From assembly GCA_937974295.1 (NCBI GenBank), contig CALBWN010000037.1, positions 1 to 8,813 of the forward strand: 8,813 nt of DNA, read 5' to 3'. Positions 1 to 6,485 of the stretch are shown here, in pieces. Position 1 is the first letter of the stretch. Each line of letters opens with the position of its first letter. The translations under genes and the position numbers were made by a program. The DNA comes from an uncultured Candidatus Saccharibacteria bacterium. Lineage in GTDB: Bacteria > Patescibacteriota > Saccharimonadia > Saccharimonadales > Saccharimonadaceae. The notes under the pieces were generated by a model. It was not told where the DNA came from. It saw only the letters and a program-made list of their open reading frames with translations, and searched no databases.

Positions 1-403
1 CTTCACTATGCACCGCTTGGCTGCTACCCTGGCCAGGGGCGCCGGCTTGGGCTGGCGTCACACTACCAAAATCGGCTGGCAGCTCAATGATACCACTGAG
101 CTCCGAGTGCTTTAGCTTCTCGCGCGCTTCCTGCATATCCTTGACGTCCTTTACTTTGAGCGTCGTATCTTTGTTTGCCTTGGCTTGCTCCACAAACTGC
201 TTGGCAAATTCGCTCTGCGAGTGGTTAATAATCGCCACATCAAAGCTGGTGGTTTGGTTATTAAAAATCGCACCAAACACCAGCAAAAAGATGAGCGGGA
301 ACAAAAAGGTAAAAAACAGCGACGTGCCATCGCGCATAAAGCGCTTTTGCAGGGCACGCACCTGCCCATATACCCCAATCCAATATGTCTTGATTCGCAT
401 CAT
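1..403 (-). CDS. ABC-2 type exporter permease, N-terminal part (cut by window edge)
   Basis: Membrane subunit of an ABC exporter; it would pair with the ATPase encoded just upstream. The reading frame is open from an ATG at 403-401 to the window edge, giving the first 134 residues. Residues 1-27 are a basic amphipathic cytoplasmic start, followed by a hydrophobic segment at about 28-47 ending in VFGAIFN. A polar extracytoplasmic stretch then begins (FDVAIINHSQSEFAKQFVEQ, lysine-rich helix, then Pro/Gly/Gln-rich). One membrane helix followed by a large external loop is the usual start of ABC-2/YhgE-like permeases. The start abuts the ATPase stop, with GGAG in the last ATPase codons. A second ATG directly follows (400-398) and has the better spacing to that GGAG, so either may be used. 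The substrate cannot be told. Confidence 0.85.
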   Translation of the reverse strand, partial: MMRIKTYWIGVYGQVRALQKRFMRDGTSLFFTFLFPLIFLLVFGAIFNNQTTSFDVAIINHSQSEFAKQFVEQAKANKDTTLKVKDVKDMQEAREKLKHSELSGIIELPADFGSVTPAQAGAPGQGSSQAVHSE

Positions 404-1168
404 CTACTCCCGAATGGCCTTGCCGGTTAAATCAATAAATACATCCTCGAGGTTGGCGGGCTCGACCGTTTGCTGCTTGGTAAAGCCACGCGCCAGCAGC
501 TGCTCGATAAGGTGCTGCGGCGTATCAATGGTGATAATTTTGCCCGCATCCATAATCGCCAGGCGGTCGCACAGCAGCTCGGCCTCATCCATATAGTGAG
601 TGGTCAGCACAATGGTAATGCCTTCATCGCGAATCGTTTTGATCAGCTCCCACAGGTTGCGCCGCGCTTGCGGGTCTAGGCCCGTGGTCGGCTCATCCAA
701 AAACAGCACCTTGGGCTGATTCACCAGCGTGGCGGCAATCGCAAAGCGCTGCTTTTGCCCACCACTCAGCTGCTCAACATAGCTGCCGGCCTTGGCGCCG
801 AGCTGCACCTTGGCCAGCAAAGCATCAGCATCAACCCGCCGGCCGTAGAGGCTCGCAAACATACGCAGCTGCTCGCGCAGGGTCAGCTTATCATAAAAGG
901 TGGTCGACTGCAGCTGGATGCCGATGATCTGCTTAATCTGCTTGGGGTGCTTAGCGACATCAATGCCGTCAATGGTCGCCTGGCCAGCGTCAATCGGCCG
1001 CAGCGCCTCCAGCATCTCGAGCGTCGTGGTCTTACCAGCGCCATTGGGCCCCAGCAAGCCAAAAATCTCGCCCGCCTTAACCGTGAAAGATATCCCATCC
1101 ACCACTGGCGTGCCGGCATAGGCTTTGGTCAAGCCATCCACCGTTATGATTGGTTTGGTTTGAGTCAT
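404..1168 (-). CDS. ABC-2 type exporter ATP-binding protein (DrrA/CcmA-like)
   Basis: Cytoplasmic ATPase that drives export through the adjoining permease. The 254 residues contain every ABC motif: Walker A GPNGAGKT at 40-47, Q-loop around Q85-Q87, signature LSGGQ at 134-138, Walker B VLFLDEP at 154-160 with catalytic E159, and the switch histidine H191 in TTHYMDEAE. The C-terminal tail EDVFIDLTGKAIRE is typical of the DrrA-like drug/polysaccharide/antibiotic exporter ATPases, and the length is normal for that group. The ATG start is supported by an AAAGGAG ribosome site ending four bases upstream (1173-1180). The stop TAG touches the permease start, so the two are co-transcribed and probably translationally coupled. 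Homologous pairs export drugs, peptides, lipids or teichoic acid precursors; the sequence does not identify which here. Confidence 0.95.
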   Translation of the reverse strand: MTQTKPIITVDGLTKAYAGTPVVDGISFTVKAGEIFGLLGPNGAGKTTTLEMLEALRPIDAGQATIDGIDVAKHPKQIKQIIGIQLQSTTFYDKLTLREQLRMFASLYGRRVDADALLAKVQLGAKAGSYVEQLSGGQKQRFAIAATLVNQPKVLFLDEPTTGLDPQARRNLWELIKTIRDEGITIVLTTHYMDEAELLCDRLAIMDAGKIITIDTPQHLIEQLLARGFTKQQTVEPANLEDVFIDLTGKAIRE

Positions 1169-1189
1169 ACAACTCCTTTCTTATGCTAC

Positions 1190-1213
1190 GAGCCCCACAC
1201 CCAAACGGGCCTC
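1190..1213 (-). other. GC-rich hairpin in the ABC exporter 5' leader
   Basis: On the minus strand GAG, a bulged G, then CCC pairs with GGGCTC across a loop of about twelve bases. This six-pair stem lies ten bases upstream of the AAAGGAG ribosome site in a leader of roughly 100 nt. It could affect translation or stability of the exporter mRNA. No riboswitch class is recognised, and the stem is short enough to be chance. Confidence 0.25.
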
Positions 1214-1274
1214 TGCTTGAATCACTCCCAGGGCATCATATTGTTATAAGCCAACCAACCATCCGTTAGGCCGA

Positions 1275-1283
1275 ATTATAGCA
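1275..1283 (-). promoter_or_regulatory. Extended -10 promoter for the ABC exporter operon
   Basis: The minus strand reads TGCTATAAT, a perfect TATAAT with the TGn extension. The -35 region 17 bases upstream (TTTCGC) is poor, as is common with extended -10 promoters. Initiation would be near 1268, leaving a leader of about 100 nt with a Shine-Dalgarno sequence. This contrasts with the leaderless genes elsewhere in the window. Confidence 0.6.
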
Positions 1284-1391
1284 TAGAGAAGAGGAAAGCG
1301 AAAGACACAGTGTAGCAGTCTTTCAAAATCACTTTACTAAGAACGTTCCTATAGTACTAATTCAGGCTCTTTATTATTGCAGTACAGTTCT

Positions 1392-3038
1392 CTATTCTTT
1401 TATCTGCTTTTCACACTGAAACGCATCTTCTATCGCAGAGCAAAGATGGGATCGAAGATCTTTGAGTGTCCTGCTAAATTTCGGCTGTAGATGATTTGTT
1501 GTGTCCTTCATAATACAATCTTCTAATGCTGTAAGCGCTTTTGGATCAAACATAAAGTGCTCCAGACAGCATGTGATTATATTGTAACTAGCATTCTCCG
1601 AGTATTGCCGCCTAAGCCAATCGTTTACTTTGTCTGCATCGTCATACTTCCATAGAGTATAGATACACTGAAGCTGTATAGAATAAGTAAAGACTGGAGG
1701 AAGGTATAGATCTGTGTCTGTCGGGCGAAGCGTGCTTCGCAATTCTTCCCAAAAAGCTTGGCAGATAGCAGTACGATCTTTATTGGTGCGCTCACAACAT
1801 TGCTGTAGCGCTCCAAGAGCGATTCGCACTAAAATCCTTTCGCCAGCTGCTGCTGACCTCTGTACGTATGTAATGTAGCGACGACGTATTTCCTCGTCAA
1901 AAATGAGGCGTCTATCATTAAGTTCATTGATAACTATTTTATTTTCGATATCCTCGTCATCCTGTTCTACGTAGGTTATGTCCTCTCTTTCGATAACGTA
2001 TGCCGCAGCGCGCTTTTGTCTCTTGCCGGTTGGATCTTCGTGATTAAGAACATAGTACGTATCCGCAACAGCACGCATATACGGATTAATGAGGTAGCGC
2101 TCAATCTGGCGCGCCTTGCTAGGCTGGCCTCTCCTTAGACAATCTTCCACCAATGAGAGAATGACAAATTCAACATAATAGGTGTAGGCACTCGCCCTTC
2201 TGTCACGCTTAAGCTCTGTTGGTGAAAGTGGTACGATATCTGCATCATCAAGGCTTGGTAGATCTGGCACAGATCCGATGAGTGTACTATATACTGTCGT
2301 GCGACACGAATCGGCAAAATTCAGCGCTCTCTCAAAGTCTTCATCAGCACCACTGATATAATACAGACGATCAATAAGAGAAAAAGCTTCATACAGGATC
2401 TCGGCCGCTTCCTTGCGCTCAGACGGTGTTGGCTGAAATTGCTCGGCAAATATTCCACGTTTTATATCAGCGTCCGTATCGGCGATAACACGCATATGTT
2501 GCACAATATCGGCTAGTTGCTCCTTCTGCTCAGCGGTTGCTCCTCCTTCACTATCATAATACTCATCAAGTCGTACATAGTGGGTCACCAACCTATCAAA
2601 CAATTCTTTTCGATCGATATTACCAGCCTCAGCCACAAGAGATTCAGCTGATTGCTGGTTCACTTCTAAATCAAGCTTTTGCCAGACCATCTCTTCAATC
2701 TCAGACATAACCTTCGCAAGATCAGGAATCTCGTCAGCCATTGCGCGAATATCGTGCAACAGCTGCTGCGCAAAACGCTTTTTCTCCTGATCTGCAGCTG
2801 TCTTGCCAGTTGGCTGGTAGAAGTAATATCCCCACATATTGACAATGTTAACGACAGCATCCACAACCTCATCTGCCTTTGCGCCGCTATACGAATGTGG
2901 CCTGAGTAATTGCTTCATGGTATCAGGCGTACATAGCAGCTCGCGATAGTGCTGAACATACTCCTTGAGGAGTTCTTTGAGCTGCTGGCTTGTTAGTGGT
3001 GCTGTGTTATATAGGAGAGGACGAGGTGGTTGAAACAT
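1392..3038 (-). CDS. Large soluble helical protein of unknown function (548 aa)
   Basis: I do not recognise this family. The protein has no signal peptide or membrane segment and is rich in charged residues and leucine, so it should be cytoplasmic and mostly alpha-helical. The first half seems to contain about three degenerate repeats of some 55-65 residues (starting near residues 58, 146 and 209), each with an aromatic/YY patch followed by an amphipathic helix; compare HDIRAMADEIPDL with QHMRVIADTDADI. The middle is very acidic (YVEQDDEDIE). The C-terminal third is cysteine-rich (QQCCERT, ITCCLEHF, LCSAIEDAFQCEK). A 548-residue product starts at the ATG at 3038; an in-frame GTG at 3044 would add two residues, but the predicted transcript begins at or next to the ATG. 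The gene is visibly more AT-rich than its neighbours: 26 G+C of 60 in 1561-1620 against 40 of 60 in 781-840. It stands alone, divergent from the small membrane protein gene, and may be acquired. Confidence 0.85.
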   Translation of the reverse strand: MFQPPRPLLYNTAPLTSQQLKELLKEYVQHYRELLCTPDTMKQLLRPHSYSGAKADEVVDAVVNIVNMWGYYFYQPTGKTAADQEKKRFAQQLLHDIRAMADEIPDLAKVMSEIEEMVWQKLDLEVNQQSAESLVAEAGNIDRKELFDRLVTHYVRLDEYYDSEGGATAEQKEQLADIVQHMRVIADTDADIKRGIFAEQFQPTPSERKEAAEILYEAFSLIDRLYYISGADEDFERALNFADSCRTTVYSTLIGSVPDLPSLDDADIVPLSPTELKRDRRASAYTYYVEFVILSLVEDCLRRGQPSKARQIERYLINPYMRAVADTYYVLNHEDPTGKRQKRAAAYVIEREDITYVEQDDEDIENKIVINELNDRRLIFDEEIRRRYITYVQRSAAAGERILVRIALGALQQCCERTNKDRTAICQAFWEELRSTLRPTDTDLYLPPVFTYSIQLQCIYTLWKYDDADKVNDWLRRQYSENASYNIITCCLEHFMFDPKALTALEDCIMKDTTNHLQPKFSRTLKDLRSHLCSAIEDAFQCEKQIKE

Positions 3039-3045
3039 ATACACA

Positions 3046-3074
3046 ACTATAGAGCGATACTATTATTGTGTCAA
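3046..3074 (-). promoter_or_regulatory. Consensus sigma70-type promoter of the 548-aa protein gene (leaderless)
   Basis: The minus strand has TTGACA (3074-3069), a 17-base spacer and TATAGT (3051-3046). Initiation seven to eight bases past the -10 falls at 3040-3038, where the A of the ATG at 3038 is a suitable purine start. No Shine-Dalgarno sequence precedes the gene, so the mRNA should be leaderless. Confidence 0.75.
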
Positions 3075-3084
3075 ATACTACATC

Positions 3085-3095
3085 TGTCATTGACA
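3085..3095. promoter_or_regulatory. Candidate operator TGTCATTGACA between divergent promoters
   Basis: This 11-base inverted repeat (TGTCA, T, TGACA) covers the -35 element of the rightward promoter. A further TGTCAA half-site at 3069-3074 is the -35 of the leftward promoter. A dimeric repressor bound here would block the rightward -35 and could affect both genes. Part of the symmetry simply follows from having TTGACA on each strand, so this is tentative. Confidence 0.3.
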
Positions 3096-3118
3096 TATTT
3101 TTGCTATCGTACCATAAT
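3090..3118 (+). promoter_or_regulatory. Consensus sigma70-type promoter of the 79-aa membrane protein gene
   Basis: TTGACA (3090-3095), a 17-base spacer and CATAAT (3113-3118). The predicted start is A3125, three bases before the ATG at 3128, so the transcript is essentially leaderless. There is no Shine-Dalgarno sequence. Confidence 0.7.
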
Positions 3119-3127
3119 CAAACCACC

Positions 3128-3367
3128 ATGCATTACCTCTTCAAACTCCTCAGTCTCATCATCTTTGGTCTCGCGCTTGCGGCAGGGTACTATGCGCTGC
3201 AGCTATTCATCAGTCAGTCATCTCTCGCAGGGTACACCTTAGCTGCGTTGCTTATTATCATTGGTGCAGCGCTGCTCATTACCGCACACGACCTGTTTCG
3301 GTGTCGTCGGTGGAGAGATGTCGGCAAGGCACTCGGCAATTTCGCCGCTATGGTGTGCGGCTATTAG
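3128..3367 (+). CDS. Small two-helix membrane protein of unknown function (79 aa)
   Basis: No family recognised. Two hydrophobic segments are seen, about residues 5-26 (LIIFGLALAAGYYAL) and 37-53 (LAALLIIIGAALLI), joined by a short polar loop. They are followed by a basic tail with RCRRWRDVGKALG. By the positive-inside rule, the basic tail is cytoplasmic and the loop external. The reading frame can be extended upstream to a GTG at 3068, but that would place the promoter inside the gene; the ATG at 3128 lies three bases after the predicted transcription start, so I take it. The gene ends 99 bases before the CHAP hydrolase on the same strand, which has its own -10, so the two may be separate units. 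No terminator is visible between them. Confidence 0.65.
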   Translation: MHYLFKLLSLIIFGLALAAGYYALQLFISQSSLAGYTLAALLIIIGAALLITAHDLFRCRRWRDVGKALGNFAAMVCGY

Positions 3368-3454
3368 ACAAAATAAATCCTCACTCACAGCCCGAAACAC
3401 CTCTACTGGCACCAAACAGCAACTACCCAACAAGCATCTCATCACCATGCGGTG

Positions 3455-3460
3455 TATACT
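3455..3460 (+). promoter_or_regulatory. -10 element of the CHAP hydrolase gene (leaderless)
   Basis: TATACT sits so that position +1, seven bases downstream, is exactly the A of the ATG at 3467. No good -35 is found at 16-18 bases upstream (AAGCAT at 17). The gene lacks a Shine-Dalgarno sequence, in keeping with a leaderless mRNA. Confidence 0.45.
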
Positions 3461-3466
3461 ATACAT

Positions 3467-4099
3467 ATGAAACGATTATTCCCTCTCAGCCACCGAGCAA
3501 CCATCATCACCATCTGCCTTGCCCTCCTTCTCGTTATTGGCGGCATTGTTGGCACAGCGATTGGCTGGCGTAAGATCCTCTACAAGCTCCAGGGCACGTC
3601 GCATGTGGCTACGCTCGATCGTTCGCCAGGACTAGCCCATTTTCCTGAGATCAACACGCAAGCCCTCAGCCCTACTCGCCGCAAGGTTATCCAGCTTACC
3701 CAAGCAGAGTTTGCCGCTCAGCCCGCTGGTACGAAATATAGCCAAGGAGCGCACGAGGCATGGTGTGCCGACTTCGTCAGCTGGACGATGCAGCAAGCCG
3801 GTGCGCCGCTCAAGAACCCACACACTGGTAGCTGGCGCATCCCAGGCACCTTCACGCTGCGTGAGTATTACGAGTCAGCAGGCCGCTTCAAGCCAGCCGA
3901 TAGCGGCTACCAGCCCCGCCCTGGCGACGTAGCAATCTACCGCGCTTCGCCCGTCTTTGGCGACCATACGCACATTGTCTTGCGCAATGATGACGGCATG
4001 CTCACCACTGTTGGCGGCAATGAGAATAACAAGATACGTGTCTTTGCCAACCAGCAGCGCAACTATACTGGCCTGCTTGGCTACGGCGTCACAGAGTAG
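3467..4099 (+). CDS. Membrane-anchored CHAP-domain peptidoglycan hydrolase
   Basis: Predicted cysteine amidase or endopeptidase that cuts peptidoglycan outside the cytoplasmic membrane. The 210 residues start with a basic MKRLFPLSHR, then a hydrophobic helix at about 11-33 (IITICLALLLVIGGIVG) without a clear signal peptidase site, so an N-terminal anchor is likely. The CHAP fold follows at about 70-208. The nucleophile is C100 in EAWCADFVSW, RPGDVAIY at 151-158 is the usual mid-domain strand, and the histidine is H169 in FGDHTHIVL. GGNENN (183-188) probably supplies the polar third residue. An upstream in-frame GTG at 3452 overlaps the -10 and is rejected. Single-domain CHAP enzymes serve in cell separation, wall turnover, or attack on a neighbouring cell; the target here is unknown. 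Confidence 0.88.
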   Translation: MKRLFPLSHRATIITICLALLLVIGGIVGTAIGWRKILYKLQGTSHVATLDRSPGLAHFPEINTQALSPTRRKVIQLTQAEFAAQPAGTKYSQGAHEAWCADFVSWTMQQAGAPLKNPHTGSWRIPGTFTLREYYESAGRFKPADSGYQPRPGDVAIYRASPVFGDHTHIVLRNDDGMLTTVGGNENNKIRVFANQQRNYTGLLGYGVTE

Positions 4100-4134
4100 C
4101 CATCACTAGGACAACCACAGAAGTTTGCAGCGAG

Positions 4135-4143
4135 TGGTATAAT
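4135..4143 (+). promoter_or_regulatory. Extended -10 promoter of the CVPC membrane protein/DsbA operon
   Basis: TGGTATAAT is a perfect -10 with TGn extension. The -35 position at 17 bases (CCACAG) is weak. The predicted start is A4150, four bases before the ATG at 4154, so the operon's first gene is nearly leaderless. Confidence 0.65.
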
Positions 4144-4153
4144 AGAGACACTG

Positions 4154-4777
4154 ATGAAACATCACCTTTCTTCGCTACATCTCGCCACGCTTACCGCCCT
4201 GAGCGGCATTAGTCAGGTGCTGCGCCAACCACGCTATGCGGTTGGCGCTCTGGTTGGCGCACTTGGCTTTGCCTGGCTGATTTTTCTCTTAACCAACGGT
4301 GGGTTCTATGGTGCGCTACTTATGTCTCGCTTGCCGCTTATCGATAAACTTGGCGTCATTGGGACGATGTTTATAGAGATCGCTCGGCAGGCCGCGACGT
4401 CGCTGACGGGCGCGCTGCTTGTGCTTGTCTCAGTACTACAAGGAATATCGCTCGCGCTTATTATCTTCACTGCTCGGCACAACAAGCGCAACCAGCAAAC
4501 CACGCAGCAGCTCGGCCTCAGCGGTATTGCCTCTGTCGCGGCGGCAATTGGCCTAGGCTGCGTGCCCTGTGGTACATCACTCATTCTCCCCATCGTGGCA
4601 GTGTTTTTCTCGGGAGCAGCCGCTGCTTCAGCCGCGACAGTTGCCAGCACCATTGTGCTTATTATTGCCCTTGGGCTCAGCCTCTTTTCGCTCTATCGAT
4701 CGGGCCAGATTGCCGCCATCTACATAACATTAGCTCAGCAGGAGGAGTATCATGAAGTCACAACAAACAGGGGTTAG
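4154..4777 (+). CDS. Polytopic membrane protein with intramembrane CVPC motif
   Basis: Integral membrane protein of 207 residues with about four hydrophobic segments: roughly 29-47, 84-107, 122-152 and 157-182. The third segment carries GLGCVPCGTSLILP, placing a Cys-x-x-Cys pair (C136, C139) inside or at the edge of the membrane next to conserved-looking Gly and Pro. The family is not one I can name. The motif is not the PCVLP of DsbD/CcdA, and VKOR-type features are not evident. Because the next gene, overlapping by 26 bases, is a DsbA-like oxidoreductase, a redox role such as passing electrons to or from that enzyme is a reasonable inference. A loop at 108-120 (ARHNKRNQQTT) is basic and probably cytoplasmic. 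The ATG lies four bases after the predicted transcription start; no Shine-Dalgarno sequence precedes it. Confidence 0.85.
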   Translation: MKHHLSSLHLATLTALSGISQVLRQPRYAVGALVGALGFAWLIFLLTNGGFYGALLMSRLPLIDKLGVIGTMFIEIARQAATSLTGALLVLVSVLQGISLALIIFTARHNKRNQQTTQQLGLSGIASVAAAIGLGCVPCGTSLILPIVAVFFSGAAAASAATVASTIVLIIALGLSLFSLYRSGQIAAIYITLAQQEEYHEVTTNRG

Positions 4778-5462
4778 CTTGATCCATATCATGCTTGGGA
4801 TTGTCGTTGTCACAATCATCAGCCTCTTCGCCTACAATCTCATCAACCGCCCACCCAACAAGCACATTGGCAAAGGTGAACCATGGCAGAGCGCGATGTC
4901 GCAGGGCAGCCACAATGCGCCTAATGTCTTCGTCGACTACACCGACTACTTCTGCTCATTCTGCGCACAGGTCGAGGCCGCTACAAACACCACAGACTTC
5001 CAGCAGTACATAAAGTCGGGCAAGCTGCGCTACGAGCACCGGATTGTTGCCGTTCTCAAAGATATCGTGCCCAACACCGAACGTGGCGCCGAGGCGGCAT
5101 TTTGCGCGGCCGACCAGCATAAATATTGGGAATACACGCATCACATTGTGCCCCGCATCAAGGCAGATTACTTCGACAAAGGCATTGGCGTCAAAGGCGT
5201 TGCCGTGCCCAAAGAAATTCCACTCCTCCCGGTTAGCTATTTCGAAACATCGGCCGAGGCCACTGGCCTCAACGTGGAGACATTCCGCGACTGTGTGACA
5301 AATGAGAAGCACAAAGCCGACATTGCCACAAACACCAGCCGTGCCCTCAAGCTCGGCGTCACTGGCCTCCCCTACATGATCGTCAACGACTACACCACCA
5401 GCGGCTTTGGTGGCGGCGAGCACGGACTCAAGACATTACTCAAGGCGGGTGGGGTGCACTAG
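4752..5462 (+). CDS. Membrane-anchored DsbA-like thiol:disulfide oxidoreductase
   Basis: Thioredoxin-fold oxidoreductase of the DsbA/thioredoxin_4 group, acting outside the membrane, where such enzymes introduce or shuffle disulfides in secreted proteins. The 236 residues begin with an uncleaved-looking helix at about 9-30 (IMLGIVVVTIISLFAY). The active site is C68-S-F-C71 in DYTDYFCSFCAQ. A helical insertion follows, and the cis-proline loop is GVTGLPYMIVN with P207. Two further cysteines (C118, C181) lie in the inserted helical region and may pair. The ATG at 4752 lies inside the end of the preceding gene, and AGGAGG at 4740-4745 sits six bases upstream, so the two are an operon with coupled translation. 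Whether it oxidises or reduces depends on its partner, plausibly the CVPC membrane protein. Confidence 0.92.
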   Translation: MKSQQTGVSLIHIMLGIVVVTIISLFAYNLINRPPNKHIGKGEPWQSAMSQGSHNAPNVFVDYTDYFCSFCAQVEAATNTTDFQQYIKSGKLRYEHRIVAVLKDIVPNTERGAEAAFCAADQHKYWEYTHHIVPRIKADYFDKGIGVKGVAVPKEIPLLPVSYFETSAEATGLNVETFRDCVTNEKHKADIATNTSRALKLGVTGLPYMIVNDYTTSGFGGGEHGLKTLLKAGGVH

Positions 5463-5473
5463 CCCCTACCGCC
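5444..5473 (+). terminator. Hairpin across the convergent DsbA/CorA gene ends
   Basis: On the plus strand GGC, a bulged G, then GGTGGGG pairs with CCCCTACCGCC (one G-U pair) around a nine-base loop that contains the DsbA stop codon. The right arm holds the CorA stop codon. There is no T-run after it on either strand, so it is not a standard intrinsic terminator. It could still stall polymerase or protect the 3' ends of the two convergent transcripts. The minus strand version has one C-A mismatch. Confidence 0.35.
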
Positions 5474-6380
5474 GGCGCAAGAAATAATACCCGGTTGCCA
5501 TGGCAGCTATCACACTCACGGCGGTAATCTTCCAAAACATCGTTGGGTCGTCCGCTCCTGGCACCGGTACATTCATACCATAAAGCCCAGCGATCATCGT
5601 TGGAATGGTCAGCGCCACCGTGATCACCGTTAGTAAGCGGATCGTCTCATTCAGGCGCGTGTCCATCACGGCGCGGTAGCTATCACGTACATTGGTGATG
5701 GTGCGCAGGAGCGACTTACAACGCGCAATCACCTGCTCCAAATCAATCGAGATATCCTCCACATCATCCTTATCATCCTCTTTGAGGCGGAGACTGCGGT
5801 TTGCCATCAAGCGCTCAATCGCCCAGTTCATTGGCACTAGTGCATTGAGATAGTCGTTGAGCTTGCGCTCATACTCGGTCAGCGTCACGATATCGCGCGC
5901 CCGCAACGTATGGAGGTCGTCTGTTGCTGCCCGCATCTGCCGGTTGATCGTTGCCACTCGCCGCTGGTACTGCAGCGACACTGCTTCGATCATTGCCACC
6001 ACCAGCTCAATCCGCCGTGCCGTATTCATCCGCGTTTTGTCAACAAAAGGCTGCCAGAGCCGACCCAGGCTATCGCGCGAGAGCGTTACCACGTAGTTTT
6101 TGTGAATGCCAAACAATATTGGCGTCGTAAAATCGTTAAAGTCATCGTCCGTATCAGGCAAGCGGGCAATCAAATACGTCCACTCATCCTCAAAATCAAC
6201 CCGCGGCACCTCGTGCGGGTCCAGCGCATCTTTGATGATGTTCTCGTCCATACCAAGCGCCAGGAGCTTGTCGATCTCCTCGCTGCTGGGCTTCTCGCAG
6301 CGCAGCCACGAGCCAACCCGCAGCGCATCGCGCGGCGTAATCGTCTGATCTGCCTCACTCGAACGAAGATATTGCAACAT
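5466..6380 (-). CDS. corA: CorA-like divalent cation channel (Mg2+/Co2+)
   Basis: Pentameric inner-membrane channel of the CorA/MIT family that lets Mg2+ (and often Co2+ or Ni2+) into the cell. The signature YGMNVP is at 267-272, at the end of the first C-terminal helix (about 249-266), with the second helix at about 283-301 and the basic RRR end in the cytoplasm. The preceding 240 residues form the usual cytoplasmic funnel: an N-terminal alpha/beta part, then long charged helices (LKEDDKDDVEDISIDLEQVI). The acidic stretch there may help sense metal, as in other CorA proteins. At 304 residues it is of normal length. It starts at an ATG three bases downstream of the predicted transcription start and converges on the DsbA gene with three bases between stop codons. 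Paralogues such as ZntB share this fold, but the GMN sequence context favours CorA. Confidence 0.92.
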   Translation of the reverse strand: MLQYLRSSEADQTITPRDALRVGSWLRCEKPSSEEIDKLLALGMDENIIKDALDPHEVPRVDFEDEWTYLIARLPDTDDDFNDFTTPILFGIHKNYVVTLSRDSLGRLWQPFVDKTRMNTARRIELVVAMIEAVSLQYQRRVATINRQMRAATDDLHTLRARDIVTLTEYERKLNDYLNALVPMNWAIERLMANRSLRLKEDDKDDVEDISIDLEQVIARCKSLLRTITNVRDSYRAVMDTRLNETIRLLTVITVALTIPTMIAGLYGMNVPVPGADDPTMFWKITAVSVIAAMATGYYFLRRR

Positions 6381-6390
6381 ACTAGTGATA

Positions 6391-6419
6391 AGTATACGAT
6401 GAAGCAGTTATAATTGCAA
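6391..6419 (-). promoter_or_regulatory. Sigma70-type promoter of the CorA gene (near-leaderless)
   Basis: On the minus strand TTGCAA (6419-6414), a 17-base spacer and TATACT (6396-6391). Initiation would be at about A6383, three bases before the ATG at 6380. No Shine-Dalgarno sequence is present. Confidence 0.65.
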
Positions 6420-6485
6420 ATAATACGACAGATTTGCTTCTGCGTTCTGCATCGTTCATTATTTTATAGCGACGTATGGCGACGA

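Noticed and set aside
87..596. Open frame of 169 codons on the plus strand
   Set aside because: It lies antisense to the permease start and the ATPase end, both of which have clear protein motifs and a shared operon structure; the translation is low-complexity Ser/Arg/Cys without family features.
755..1249. Open frame of 164 codons on the plus strand
   Set aside because: Antisense to the ABC ATPase, whose Walker and signature motifs are intact; no ribosome site or recognisable sequence.
1341..1348. Palindrome GAACGTTC downstream of the 548-aa protein gene
   Set aside because: Only eight bases, no T-run and no promoter overlap; easily chance.
3068..3127. N-terminal extension of the 79-aa membrane protein from a GTG
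   Set aside because: The consensus promoter would lie inside the extension and the transcript starts after it.
4956..5423. Open frame of 155 codons on the minus strand
   Set aside because: Antisense to the DsbA-like gene, which has an intact active site and cis-proline loop.
5910..6413. Open frame of 167 codons on the plus strand
   Set aside because: Antisense to the CorA-like gene and running through its promoter; a shadow of the coding strand.
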